This document shows positions 55,658 through 63,316 of a DNA stretch of 64,000 nucleotides, one piece after another. The stretch covers positions 35,380 through 99,379 of the forward strand of contig CAIQVJ010000006.1 in the NCBI GenBank assembly GCA_903875225.1. The letters run 5' to 3'. The position numbers and the translations under genes are program-made. The notes beneath the pieces are model-generated. The model did no database searches, had not been told where the DNA came from, and saw only the letters and a list, made by a program, of their open reading frames with translations. Each line of letters begins with the position of its first letter. The stretch's first letter is position 1. Source of the DNA: an uncultured Pseudomonadota bacterium (GTDB lineage Bacteria; Myxococcota_A; UBA796; SXON01).

Positions 55658-56815
55658 CTAAAGGGCGCCGAACCACACCGCGCGCGCGGTGTAGTCGTAG
55701 CAGGCCGCGTAGTTCGTGCCGCCGAGGGAGACGATCTCGTTGAAGTAGCCGAGCGCACCCTCGTCGCCCTCCAGCTTCGAGTACGTGAAGCTGCCGCTCG
55801 AGGGCTTGGCCTGCATGATGTCGTTGTTGTGGCCGTCGAAGTACACGATGTGCGTCTGCCCGCCCTGCACGAGGATCGCGGAGTCTGCGCCCACGAGGTT
55901 GCCAGAGTCCAGCGTCTCGACGCGGAAGTTGCCCGGTGTACCCACGGCGAGCCTGAGATCCTGGTTCCCGACATCCTGGTAGCTGATGGAGAGCGTGGAC
56001 CCGTCCAGCGCGAGGTCCGGCCACTGTCCCACGTCGCCCGAGTCGTCGACCACCTCGGTGGACCACGTCCCCCCGTTGCTCGTGGCGAGCATCAGCGCCG
56101 TCTGCGCGCGGTCGTAGAAGGCAAGGTATTCCTTTCCGTCCCCGCCGATCAGGAGCTTCGCGTACTCGCCCGTCTGTGCGCTCACAGCCGCGGTGGCGGT
56201 GTCGGCCGGCACATAGTCGGTGCCCTCGACGGCGACCTCGCCGCTGAACGCGGTGCCGTTCCAGCGCGTGACGCGCAGGTTCTTCTTGCCGGCGTCGTAG
56301 TGCGCGATCACGGGCTTTCCGCTCGGATCGAGCGCGATGGAGGCCCAGTATCCGGCGTCTGAGTGCGCGCCGCCGCCGGCGTCTGCCGTGCCGATGGTCC
56401 ACGCGCCGCCGCTGCCCGCGCGCGTGGCGTACTTGAGCGTGCCGTTGGACGTGTCCTGGTAGGCGATCCACGTGGTGCCGTCGGATGCGATGACCATCGA
56501 TGCGTACTTGCCGGCGTCCCCGGGGTTGAGGCCGTTCGAGTCCGGGTAGCTGTCCACGCCCTCGCGCGCCCAGGTGACCGTGGCGCCCGAGATCGTGCCG
56601 ACGGCGTAGCCGAGGGCGTCCGACGTACGGTCGTAGTAGGCCAGCGCGGGCTTGCCGTCGGGCGTGGCCTCCATCGAGAGCCAGCTACCCATGTCGTGCC
56701 CGGCGTACGGGTCGGTCTCGTCGGGGCCGGTATCCACAGGATCAGTGGTGCCTTTCGTCTTGTTGCAGGCAAGCAGCAGGACGGGCAGGGCAAAAACGAC
56801 AGCGACGAGGCGCAT
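55658..56815 (-). CDS. Lipoprotein beta-propeller of unknown function
   Basis: 385 aa from ATG 56815 (start chosen for the lipoprotein signal MRLVAVVFALPVLLLAC; the 10 upstream codons add nothing). The body has seven repeats of about 45-55 residues with the core WLSMEATPDGKPALAYYD, YASMVIASDGTTWIAYQD, WASIALDPSGKPVIAHYD, YAKLLIGGDGKEYLAFYD and similar, fitting a seven-bladed propeller. Asp/Gly in the loops could bind calcium. Surface-exposed; ligand unknown. Confidence 0.82.
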   Translation of the reverse strand: MRLVAVVFALPVLLLACNKTKGTTDPVDTGPDETDPYAGHDMGSWLSMEATPDGKPALAYYDRTSDALGYAVGTISGATVTWAREGVDSYPDSNGLNPGDAGKYASMVIASDGTTWIAYQDTSNGTLKYATRAGSGGAWTIGTADAGGGAHSDAGYWASIALDPSGKPVIAHYDAGKKNLRVTRWNGTAFSGEVAVEGTDYVPADTATAAVSAQTGEYAKLLIGGDGKEYLAFYDRAQTALMLATSNGGTWSTEVVDDSGDVGQWPDLALDGSTLSISYQDVGNQDLRLAVGTPGNFRVETLDSGNLVGADSAILVQGGQTHIVYFDGHNNDIMQAKPSSGSFTYSKLEGDEGALGYFNEIVSLGGTNYAACYDYTARAVWFGAL

Positions 56816-56887
56816 GAAGGCTCCGGATCCGAGCGAGGATAGCACAAGTGGAGGGTGGCCGCCCGGGGGAGGTGCTCGGGGCCCCCG

Positions 56888-58258
56888 CTACAACCCGATC
56901 CGCAGCGCGTTCGAGTAGAGCCAGGGCACCGGCTTGATCAGGGCCTGCTGGTCGTCGAGGAAGGCGCCCAGCTGGTTGGGCGTGATGGTCGCGACGACGC
57001 GGTACACGCCCGGCTCGGTGGGCGTGAAGGTGCCGCAGTCGCTCTGCCACGGCTCACCGTCCTTGTAGACGGCGACCGTGATGTCCGGCGGCGTGTCCAT
57101 CTGCGGCGAGTTGGGGTTCAACGTGGGACAGGTCACCACGAGATCGTCGCCCAGCGGGGCGCTGCCGCCGAACTCCAGATCGCCGTAGTGCACGTCCCAG
57201 GCGCCGGGCTCGCCGAGGATCTCGAACGCGATGAACAGGCGTCCGGCCGCGACGGCGTCCTGGTAGTCCTGCGGGGCGGTGCCATCGACCAGCGCGATGT
57301 TTGAGAACCAGATCATCATCCGGCGGTAGGAGTCGCCACGCTCGCCATCCGACATGAGCGAGGGGATGGAGTTCTCGTGGGCGTCGGTGCCCGCGGTGCC
57401 GACCATCGGTCCCACCGCGTTGAGCGCGTCCCAGCGGCCGATCGAGACGTCCTGCGGTTGGTAGAACGCGAGGAAGGCCAGATCCGGCTCGGCGTGCGTG
57501 GTGCCGGTGAGGAAGGGGCCGAGGGCGTCCAGGTAGCCGTAGGCGTCGAGCCCGAGGTCGTCGGCGCGCTTGGTGGGGTCGACCATCGCGTGGAGGTTGA
57601 ACATCTCGGTGCCCGTGAGACCCATCGCCTGACGCGCGAGCAGGGTGTCGATGTCCTGGCCCTCGGTGTGCGCCTGCATGACGAGGGCACCGGCCGCCCG
57701 GTCCTCGGTGAACGCCTCCTGGTCGGTGTCGTTGTAGATGCGCTCGTTCTCGTCGGGATCGAGCGAGACCTGCCGCTCGAGCCCGATGGGCATCAGCTCG
57801 TCCTCGATGCCGGCCATCAGGGTGACCACGTGGCCGTCCGGGCAGGTCATCAGTTTGCCATCTGCGAGCAGCACGTCGTCCCCGCGCGGGAGCAGCATCT
57901 CTTCGTAGGTCTGGTATGCGGCGTAGTCGGGGTGGTCGGTCATGAACGCGTAGTCCATGCGCGCGGCGCACAGCCCGTCGCGTTGGTCCTGCAGGCAGGC
58001 CTCGTTGATGGCGCCGTCGGGCATGCCGTCGCCATCGCACGCGTCGTGCGAATAGGGCGAATGGAGATGGATGATCCCGCGCTTCCACAGCCTCCCGGAG
58101 GGGCTCGAGACCGCGAGCTCCGCGTGCTCCCCGACGTACGGCACGCTCGATACGACCGCCCCCGAATCGTCAGCGGACGACGTATCGGCGGGGTGCGTGC
58201 AGGCGAGCGCGAAGGGGAACGCAGCGAGCAGGGGCGAAAAACGACGGTTGCGGGACAT
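56888..58258 (-). CDS. PHP-like lipoprotein
   Basis: 456 aa. Lipobox FALAC (Cys20), then RGIIHLHSPYSHDACDGDG and MTDHPD, the metal-ligand pattern of PHP-domain (polymerase and histidinol phosphatase) proteins, then AHTEG and GTDAHEN further on. These His/Asp residues would hold a polymetal site. A C-terminal beta-rich domain follows (about 340-456). PHP proteins are usually cytoplasmic phosphoesterases; a lipoprotein form is less common. Substrate unknown. Confidence 0.78.
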   Translation of the reverse strand: MSRNRRFSPLLAAFPFALACTHPADTSSADDSGAVVSSVPYVGEHAELAVSSPSGRLWKRGIIHLHSPYSHDACDGDGMPDGAINEACLQDQRDGLCAARMDYAFMTDHPDYAAYQTYEEMLLPRGDDVLLADGKLMTCPDGHVVTLMAGIEDELMPIGLERQVSLDPDENERIYNDTDQEAFTEDRAAGALVMQAHTEGQDIDTLLARQAMGLTGTEMFNLHAMVDPTKRADDLGLDAYGYLDALGPFLTGTTHAEPDLAFLAFYQPQDVSIGRWDALNAVGPMVGTAGTDAHENSIPSLMSDGERGDSYRRMMIWFSNIALVDGTAPQDYQDAVAAGRLFIAFEILGEPGAWDVHYGDLEFGGSAPLGDDLVVTCPTLNPNSPQMDTPPDITVAVYKDGEPWQSDCGTFTPTEPGVYRVVATITPNQLGAFLDDQQALIKPVPWLYSNALRIGL

Positions 58259-58357
58259 AGTCGGAGGATAGCGCGACCGGCCGAAACCGGGTAGCTACCG
58301 CCCGCGGGCGCTGGTGCCTGCTTGCCGGCGTCGTCCGGCGTCCCCACCGGAGTTCTC

Positions 58358-58846
58358 ATGAAGTTGTTCATCCCCGTCGTCGGAATCATCTTCTCCATCG
58401 GTGCCTGTTGCTGCGGCAACATGGACGAGCTCACGGAGAAGATGGACGAGATCAAGGTCGAGGCGCCGATGGACGGCGGCTCCACGACGACGACCACGAC
58501 GTCGTCGACCACCACGACCAGCGGCTCGTCCGAGGGCGATGCCGTCGATGGCGCCTGCGGCCGGTTCAAGGACTGGGGCGTGAAGGCTCCTTCGGGCTTC
58601 AAGTCCGTGGCCTGCTCCGACGATGCAGGCTCTGGCGGCCTCGTGCTCCAGGGCTCGGGCTCCCCGGCCGATGCGTGCAAGGTGATCAAGGCCTGGGCCG
58701 AGGGCACGGGCGCCAAGCTGACGACCGAGTCCAACATGGGCGGGACGACCGCGCTGATCTACCAGAAGGACGACACCCAGATCACCGCGGCGTGCACCGA
58801 CGCGACGGGTCAGACGACGGTGTCGATCTCCCTCTCGAAGTCGTAG
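58358..58846 (+). CDS. Small lipoprotein with Thr-rich linker
   Basis: 162 aa from ATG 58358. Signal with Cys cluster (FSIGACCCGN), a short coiled-coil stretch, a Thr/Ser-rich linker (STTTTTTSSTTTTSG) and a C-terminal alpha/beta domain (about 80-162) with two Cys residues. The domain has no recognised function. Convergent with the NnrS-like gene. Confidence 0.7.
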   Translation: MKLFIPVVGIIFSIGACCCGNMDELTEKMDEIKVEAPMDGGSTTTTTTSSTTTTSGSSEGDAVDGACGRFKDWGVKAPSGFKSVACSDDAGSGGLVLQGSGSPADACKVIKAWAEGTGAKLTTESNMGGTTALIYQKDDTQITAACTDATGQTTVSISLSKS

Positions 58847-58856
58847 GAGCACCCGA

Positions 58857-60140
58857 CTACGGGGTTCTGGGCGTCGGGGCCCGGGCTGACAGCGTCAGCA
58901 CGAGGTTCCCGCCCAGCCACAGCCCTGTTGCCAGGAGGCCCACCCCCACCGGCCACGCCCGGCCCGTCACGATGGTGACGAGTCCGGCGAGGGTCGTGGC
59001 GACGTGCAGCACCAGCCCCGTCTGCACGCGCCAGTCCGGGTAGAGCGACCGCATCGGCGGGACGTTCGCGCGGCCCAGCAGCGGGGAGAAGCGGTGCAGC
59101 CAGGTGAGGAACGGCACGATCCGGGTGAGCATGCCGTGCACGACGGCGCCGGCCCAGCCCCAGATCGCGAGCCACCCGAAGACCAGGCCCCAGCGCGGAT
59201 CCTCCGCGTAGACCGACAGGATGGCGAGCGGGGGGAGCGCGAGCGCCACGGGGAGCGCCGCGAACCAGAACCTTGCGCTCCCGTCCGTGCTCCTGCGCGC
59301 GCGCCGGAGGAGGCCGCGCAGCACGGCCACCGGCGCCACCACCCACACCCCGAGGGCGGCCGGCGCGGCGGCGAGGAGCATCTCCCCGCTGCCGACCTCC
59401 ACGCCCGTCGCCGCGGCCCCGAGGGCGGCGACTACGGCGGCGATCCCGAGCACCTGGAGCCCGTGCACGACGGCGGGCAGCCGCCGATCGAACGGGGGGG
59501 CGAGGTAGAACATCGGCACGACCTGCCAGCCCACGGCTGCGATCAGCCCGCCCACCCAGCCGAGCAGCCCGATGCTCATGTGGGCCTGGGTCCAGAGCGG
59601 TCGCGGCATCGGGAACGAGTAGCCGAGGTAGCCTCCCGCCAGCCGCAGGCCGATGGCCAGGACCAGACCGAGCGAGACGACGGCGAGGCGCATGCCCGTG
59701 ACCGTCCAGGTGCGTGCCGGAGCCCGTGCGAGCGCCACCGCCACCTGCCCGAAGAAGATGAGCAGGGCGACGGAGAGGGCGATGCCCCCGATCCCGGCGA
59801 CGATGCTCGGCCCGCCGTAGAAGCGCGCCACGAGCGTGAGGAGGCCGCCGACGTACAACGTGTGGACGACGTGTCCGAGGCGTGGGGCCGGCACCGGGGC
59901 CCCCGCGACGACAGGGATGAGCTGGTAGAGCGCGCCGAGCATGGTGGCGCCCAGGAGCCCGAGCGTGCCCAGGTGCGCGAGCGCCAGCGTGGGGCCGGCC
60001 CACCTGCTGGTGAGCACGCCGCCCTCGACCAGCGCGAGCAGGCCGGCCACCATCATCGCGGCGGGCGCGGTGAGGAAGAAGCTGGCCGGCAACGCGAGCG
60101 GGGGAGCCTGGTCGGTTCGGAGGCCGGCGAACAGGCTCAT
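58857..60140 (-). CDS. Polytopic membrane protein resembling NnrS / heme-copper oxidase subunit I
   Basis: 427 aa from ATG 60140; the much longer upstream frame is a high-GC shadow. About 12 predicted membrane helices. Conserved-looking His residues lie near helix ends (LALAHLGTLG, LGHVVHTLY, WTQAHMSIGLLGW, VVHGLQVLG, AVVHGMLTR), the type of pattern that binds heme or copper. NnrS proteins help cells resist nitric oxide, but family membership is uncertain. Its start overlaps the TetR stop by four bases (ATGA), so it is regulated with that gene. Metal content and role unproven. Confidence 0.6.
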   Translation of the reverse strand: MSLFAGLRTDQAPPLALPASFFLTAPAAMMVAGLLALVEGGVLTSRWAGPTLALAHLGTLGLLGATMLGALYQLIPVVAGAPVPAPRLGHVVHTLYVGGLLTLVARFYGGPSIVAGIGGIALSVALLIFFGQVAVALARAPARTWTVTGMRLAVVSLGLVLAIGLRLAGGYLGYSFPMPRPLWTQAHMSIGLLGWVGGLIAAVGWQVVPMFYLAPPFDRRLPAVVHGLQVLGIAAVVAALGAAATGVEVGSGEMLLAAAPAALGVWVVAPVAVLRGLLRRARRSTDGSARFWFAALPVALALPPLAILSVYAEDPRWGLVFGWLAIWGWAGAVVHGMLTRIVPFLTWLHRFSPLLGRANVPPMRSLYPDWRVQTGLVLHVATTLAGLVTIVTGRAWPVGVGLLATGLWLGGNLVLTLSARAPTPRTP

Positions 60141-60982
60141 GGCTGACTCCAGGCATCGATCGTGAACGTGTCGTCGGCGCCCGGGGCGACCTCGACCGTG
60201 AGGCCGCGCGAACGGAGGAGCGCGATGAGCGGACCGGGAAGGAAGGGCGCGCTCATGCGCAGGTGGGCTCCCGGGGCGAGCCTGCTTGCAGCGGAGAGCA
60301 CGCTCTGCAGCGGATCGGTGCCACCCTGCAGCAGCGCGATCCCGTCGATGAACACGCCCGCAGTCAGCGGCTCCGCATCCCGTTGGGCTCGTATGGCAGC
60401 GGTGCGGGGATGCCCGGCGGCTACGCCCGCGCACCAGGCCGCCGCGAAACCTCCGACGTCGGGCTCGCCCATGGCCCCGCGTTGCAGCCATTGTGCGAGC
60501 ACGCCCTGCATGCCGGCCACGAAGAGCGCGCCTGCGCGTTCGGGGTCGATCTCGACGGGGGCCTCCCCGCGGCGGACGGCCTGACTCACGAGGTCGGTCA
60601 CGAGGGCTCGCTGTCTCGCCGTGAGCGCTCGGAGCGAGGCACTCCAGCCCGATTGCTGGCCCTGCGCAACGTCGGCGAACAGGAGCCGCGGGAGCCCCGG
60701 CCATCGCTGCGCGTGCTCCCCGAGGGCGCTCGCGAGCCGTGCAGCGCACGCCAGCGGCGGTGCAGCGTCACACAGGACATCGGCGGCCACGCGCTCCAGC
60801 TCCCCGCTCGTCCAGTCCACCGCGGCCTCCAGGATGGCGTCGCGGTTGGTGAAGTGGCGGAAGAGGGCGGGCTGGCTCACGTGCAGGCGCGCGGCGATCT
60901 GCCTCGTGGTCACGCGGTCGACCGGCATCTCCGCGAGCAGCTCCAAGGTGGCACGGACGATCTGGTCACTGCGCTGGGTCAT
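60137..60982 (-). CDS. TetR-family regulator with C-terminal DUF2249-like domain
   Basis: 281 aa from ATG 60982. TetR helix-turn-helix at about 20-52 (VTTRQIAARLHVSQPALFRHF), then a helical ligand domain, then about residues 208-278 (FIDGIALLQG, DPLQSVLSAASRLAPGAHLR, LIALLRSRGLTVEV) that resembles DUF2249, a fold related to SirA and often found beside hemerythrins. TetR regulators do not normally carry such a tail. An alternative start at 61015 would add MRALRVLSDDN. It is coupled to the NnrS-like gene and divergent from the hemerythrin, with an 18-bp palindrome in between. Confidence 0.82.
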   Translation of the reverse strand: MTQRSDQIVRATLELLAEMPVDRVTTRQIAARLHVSQPALFRHFTNRDAILEAAVDWTSGELERVAADVLCDAAPPLACAARLASALGEHAQRWPGLPRLLFADVAQGQQSGWSASLRALTARQRALVTDLVSQAVRRGEAPVEIDPERAGALFVAGMQGVLAQWLQRGAMGEPDVGGFAAAWCAGVAAGHPRTAAIRAQRDAEPLTAGVFIDGIALLQGGTDPLQSVLSAASRLAPGAHLRMSAPFLPGPLIALLRSRGLTVEVAPGADDTFTIDAWSQP

Positions 60983-60999
60983 GTTATCATCTGATAACA
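60982..60999. promoter_or_regulatory. 18-bp palindrome, probable TetR operator
   Basis: TGTTATCA-TC-TGATAACA: perfect 8-bp arms with a 2-bp spacer. It overlaps the first base of the TetR gene and lies 15 bases before the hemerythrin start (GGAG of that gene at 61002-61005). The position and symmetry fit an operator for autoregulation and for control of both divergent genes. Confidence 0.65.
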
Positions 61000-61013
61000 C
61001 ACGGAGTGCTCTC

Positions 61014-61538
61014 ATGGGTCTGCTCGATCGCCTCTTCCCCTCTTCCGCCCCCTCCCGCACCGCTGCTCCCGGGTCCGTCATGCCGGCGCCTTCGTCGGAG
61101 GATGTGTCTGAAGGCAAGGGCCTCGCTGCATTCTTCACCGAGGATCACAGCGCGTGCGATCGCCTCTGGGCCGAAGTCGAGGGCGCGGACGAGGGCCCCG
61201 ATGCGGTCGCGGCCTTCCACCGGTTCGACGCTGCGCTTCGGCGCCACCTCGGCTGGGAGGAGGACGTGATCTTCCCCGCCTTCGAGGACGCCTCGGGGCA
61301 CCGCGGGTTCGGCCCCACCGTCGTGATGCGCGGGGAGCACATGCAGATGCGCTCTGTCCTCGATGCGATGGCGCAGGCTGCGGGCGGCGGGGATCACCAG
61401 GGCGTGCTGGACCACGGCGATACGCTGTTGATGCTGATCCAGCAGCACAACGCCAAGGAGGAGGGCATGCTCTACCCGATGGCCGAGGGCGTGCTGCAGG
61501 GCGCATGGTCCGGCTTGCGGAGCCGGCTACGGGAGTGA
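61014..61538 (+). CDS. Hemerythrin-domain protein
   Basis: Diiron oxygen- or NO-binding helical bundle. 174 aa from ATG 61014 (GGAG 8 bases upstream). Residues about 35-165 form the four-helix fold with ligands His45 (EDHSACD), His78 and Glu82 (HLGWE), His109 (GEHMQM), His145 and Glu149 (HNAKE), so the diiron site looks complete. A Ser/Pro-rich N-terminal leader precedes it. The start codon overlaps the alternative TetR start (CATG). Divergent from the TetR-DUF2249 regulator; a partner in dioxygen or NO handling is likely. Confidence 0.9.
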   Translation: MGLLDRLFPSSAPSRTAAPGSVMPAPSSEDVSEGKGLAAFFTEDHSACDRLWAEVEGADEGPDAVAAFHRFDAALRRHLGWEEDVIFPAFEDASGHRGFGPTVVMRGEHMQMRSVLDAMAQAAGGGDHQGVLDHGDTLLMLIQQHNAKEEGMLYPMAEGVLQGAWSGLRSRLRE

Positions 61539-61583
61539 GCGTGCGGGGTGCGGTCTTCGCGCGTCCGGTTAGACGGCGCGCAT

Positions 61584-61660
61584 ACTCCCGTAGCTCAGAT
61601 GGATAGAGCACAGGTTTCCTAAACCTGGGGTCAGCGGTTCGAATCCGCTCGGGGGTACCA
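61584..61660 (+). tRNA. tRNA-Arg (anticodon CCU)
   Basis: Full cloverleaf: acceptor ACTCCCG with CGGGGGT (one G-T wobble), D-arm GCTC/GAGC, anticodon stem CAGGT/ACCTG around loop TTCCTAA with anticodon CCT, T-arm AGCGG/CCGCT with TTCGAAT, discriminator A, and an encoded 3' CCA. 77 bases including CCA. tRNA-Arg(CCU) genes are common integration sites, and accessory-looking genes follow. Confidence 0.93.
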
Positions 61661-61678
61661 TTTTGGGTGAGGGGCGAT

Positions 61679-61696
61679 AAGCTGGCGTTTCAGCTT
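61679..61696 (+). terminator. Weak hairpin downstream of the tRNA
   Basis: AAGCTG, 6-base loop GCGTTT, CAGCTT: 6-bp stem 19 bases past the tRNA end. No T-run follows; only TTTT right after CCA. Possible tRNA terminator. Confidence 0.3.
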
Positions 61697-61808
61697 GCGT
61701 AATTGGTTCAAGCAGGCGAGAGGTGCCGACCGGACGGCGCTGTCCGATCATGGGGTATTTCCGGCTCAAAGGCGGATAGTCATGGAGTTCAAGCATGCGT
61801 CCGGTCGC

Positions 61809-61837
61809 TTGTCATATCCGATTTCGGATGCTACTAT
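61809..61837 (+). promoter_or_regulatory. Promoter of the XRE gene (TTGTCA, 17 bp, TACTAT)
   Basis: TTGTCA at 61809-61814 and TACTAT at 61832-61837 are separated by exactly 17 bases. Initiation at about 61844 would leave only about 6 bases before the ATG at 61850. There is no Shine-Dalgarno sequence, so translation is probably leaderless. Two inverted repeats overlap this region. Confidence 0.6.
61816..61829. promoter_or_regulatory. Inverted repeat in the promoter spacer
   Basis: ATCCGA-TT-TCGGAT, perfect 6-bp arms, between the -35 and -10 of the XRE promoter. Candidate binding site for the XRE protein itself. Confidence 0.5.
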
Positions 61838-61850
61838 TCGAATACGAATA
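61835..61850. promoter_or_regulatory. Inverted repeat over the transcription start
   Basis: TATTCG-AATA-CGAATA, perfect 6-bp arms, overlapping the end of the -10 box, the likely transcription start and the A of the ATG. Together with the 61816 repeat it suggests tight autorepression. Confidence 0.5.
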
Positions 61851-62629
61851 TGAAGTCTCCACATCCAGCCATTGACCTCGATTCTACGCGACGAAGCGTG
61901 GTCCGAAAACTGCGCGAGGTGCGCCTGGCACGCGGTTGGACCCAGGCGGAGCTTGCCGCGAAGCTGGGTCTGTCACAGGCCCGTTTGAGTGTGATTGAGG
62001 GCGGCGGGGGAACGATCTCGGCCGAGCAGTTCGTGGCCTTTCTCGCCCTCACGAACCTCTCGATCGAGGAGTTTCTTCCGGTCGCCAACACAGATGCGGC
62101 CTTCCAAAACGCGCTGGCCCGCCTCGGCGCTCACGGGCTTCGCGAAGACCCCGGCACACTCCCGAGCTCACGCCTCGCCACAGCCCGGGACGCGATCCGG
62201 GAGGTCCTCGTAAGCCCGGACTCCCCACGCCTGGTCGCTGCGCTCGCCCCGGTCCTGGTGTGGAACGTCGATGGGCTCAACCTCCACGCGCTGCACCATG
62301 ACCTTGCCGCACTCGGCTTGGGGCACCGCCTGGGCTGGCTGGCTCAGAACATCCGCGCCGCGCTCGACCTCCCTGGCGCCCGTGCTCCGCGACCCTGGAC
62401 CCTCCGCGAGCGCATCACACAAGTCGAACTCGACCGTTTCCTCGGGGTCGTGGGGCCGCCGGCCTCACCGGATATTGGTGACCGGTTCGACACCCACATC
62501 GCGAGCGCCCGCACGGTCAAGGATGTGCAGGTGGCCCGGTCCGAAATCTCCCGTCGATGGGGTGTCCTCACCGTGCTGCAACCCGCCGACTTCCGGGAGG
62601 CGCTCGATGCTGCCTACACATCCGGTTGA
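61850..62629 (+). CDS. XRE-family helix-turn-helix protein, probable antitoxin-like regulator
   Basis: 259 aa from ATG 61850; the longer frame runs into the upstream AT-rich promoter. HTH at about 17-71 (LREVRLARGWTQAELAAKLGLSQARLSVIE is the usual Xre core, split here as RLARGWTQAELAAKLGLSQ). The C-terminal two-thirds, about 190 residues, are helical and unlike typical XRE proteins. The coding sequence is less GC-rich than its neighbours. It overlaps its partner by four bases (TTGA). Regulator/partner pairs of this form are typical of AbiE/DUF6036-type toxin-antitoxin units; the role is inferred. Confidence 0.72.
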   Translation: MKSPHPAIDLDSTRRSVVRKLREVRLARGWTQAELAAKLGLSQARLSVIEGGGGTISAEQFVAFLALTNLSIEEFLPVANTDAAFQNALARLGAHGLREDPGTLPSSRLATARDAIREVLVSPDSPRLVAALAPVLVWNVDGLNLHALHHDLAALGLGHRLGWLAQNIRAALDLPGARAPRPWTLRERITQVELDRFLGVVGPPASPDIGDRFDTHIASARTVKDVQVARSEISRRWGVLTVLQPADFREALDAAYTSG

Positions 62630-63069
62630 CGCTACCTCTACAGTTGCAGCTCATCGCACTGGCGGGCAAGGGCACGTCGTTGCACAGAAAGCACCAGATG
62701 TATGTCGAGATTCTGGCCAGCGCGTTTCCATTTCTGCCCGTTGAACCCCACTGGGTCGCGCGTTCGGAGCTGAGTGTGGACCTCCGCCACTTCAGCGTCG
62801 AGGCGCTTGACGTCGTCGACGTGGTCGTGGCCAAGCTCGCTCGGCTCCATGGCGCAGATCGCGGGGACATCAAGGCCATGGTGGAGCTGGGGCTGGTCGA
62901 CCCAGCGGTGCTTGTCGAGCGGTTCCAGTCGGCTGTCGAGCGCGTCTGGATGGACGCCCGGGCGGACGACCTGCCTCGCTACGTCCGAAACCTGAACTGG
63001 CTCCAACGCGACTTGCTGGGCGTGGACGAGACCGAGGTGGACCTCCCACCTGGTGTGTCGTCCGAGTGA
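62626..63069 (+). CDS. Truncated DUF6036/AbiEii-like nucleotidyltransferase partner
   Basis: 147 aa from a TTG at 62626 overlapping the XRE stop. LDVVDVVVAKLARLHGADRGDIKAMVELGLVDPAVL resembles the C-terminal half of DUF6036/AbiEii-like nucleotidyltransferase proteins (the stretch is shown in two parts here: DVVDVVVAKLARLH and RGDIKAMVELGLVD). The nucleotidyltransferase core (GSxxxD and DxD) is absent upstream, so it is either a truncated enzyme or a remodelled partner. Family assignment is tentative. Downstream lies a convergent GNAT fragment. Confidence 0.5.
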   Translation: MTLPLQLQLIALAGKGTSLHRKHQMYVEILASAFPFLPVEPHWVARSELSVDLRHFSVEALDVVDVVVAKLARLHGADRGDIKAMVELGLVDPAVLVERFQSAVERVWMDARADDLPRYVRNLNWLQRDLLGVDETEVDLPPGVSSE

Positions 63070-63099
63070 TCGTCGGGCGGATCATCGTGAACGCCGCGA

Positions 63100-63309
63100 T
63101 CAACCAAACGGTCGTTCCGGCTGGTGCCAGAGAGCCCGCCCATCTTCGGTCTGGTCGATTCCATCGAGGGCGTTCTCCATGGTTCGCCCTGTGACCCTCT
63201 CAGCGAGAACGTAGATCGTGGTCGCCAATCCCCGCCGTCGGTGCCCCCACTCAACCTCCACGTTGAAACATTGGAGCGCATCGGGCTCTTGCTCGTCCGC
63301 CTCCAACAT
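63100..63309 (-). pseudogene. GNAT acetyltransferase remnant
   Basis: A 69-codon frame from ATG 63309 contains FNVEVEWGHRRRGLATTIYV, the acetyl-CoA-binding motif A of GNAT enzymes (VxxxxRxxGxxxxLY), and then a normal-looking C-terminus. The N-terminal half of the fold is missing, and the frame starts only 7 bases after the stop of the next gene to the right. Likely a decayed copy left in the tRNA-proximal patch, or a very short functional relative. Confidence 0.55.
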
Positions 63310-63316
63310 GCGGAAG

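Noticed and set aside
58857..60749. 630-aa version of the NnrS-like gene
   Set aside because: The extra N-terminus overlaps the TetR gene in another frame and has no ribosome site; the ATG at 60140 overlaps the TetR stop.
61661..63316. Prophage or integrase island downstream of tRNA-Arg
   Set aside because: No integrase gene and no second copy of the tRNA 3' end were found in the window.
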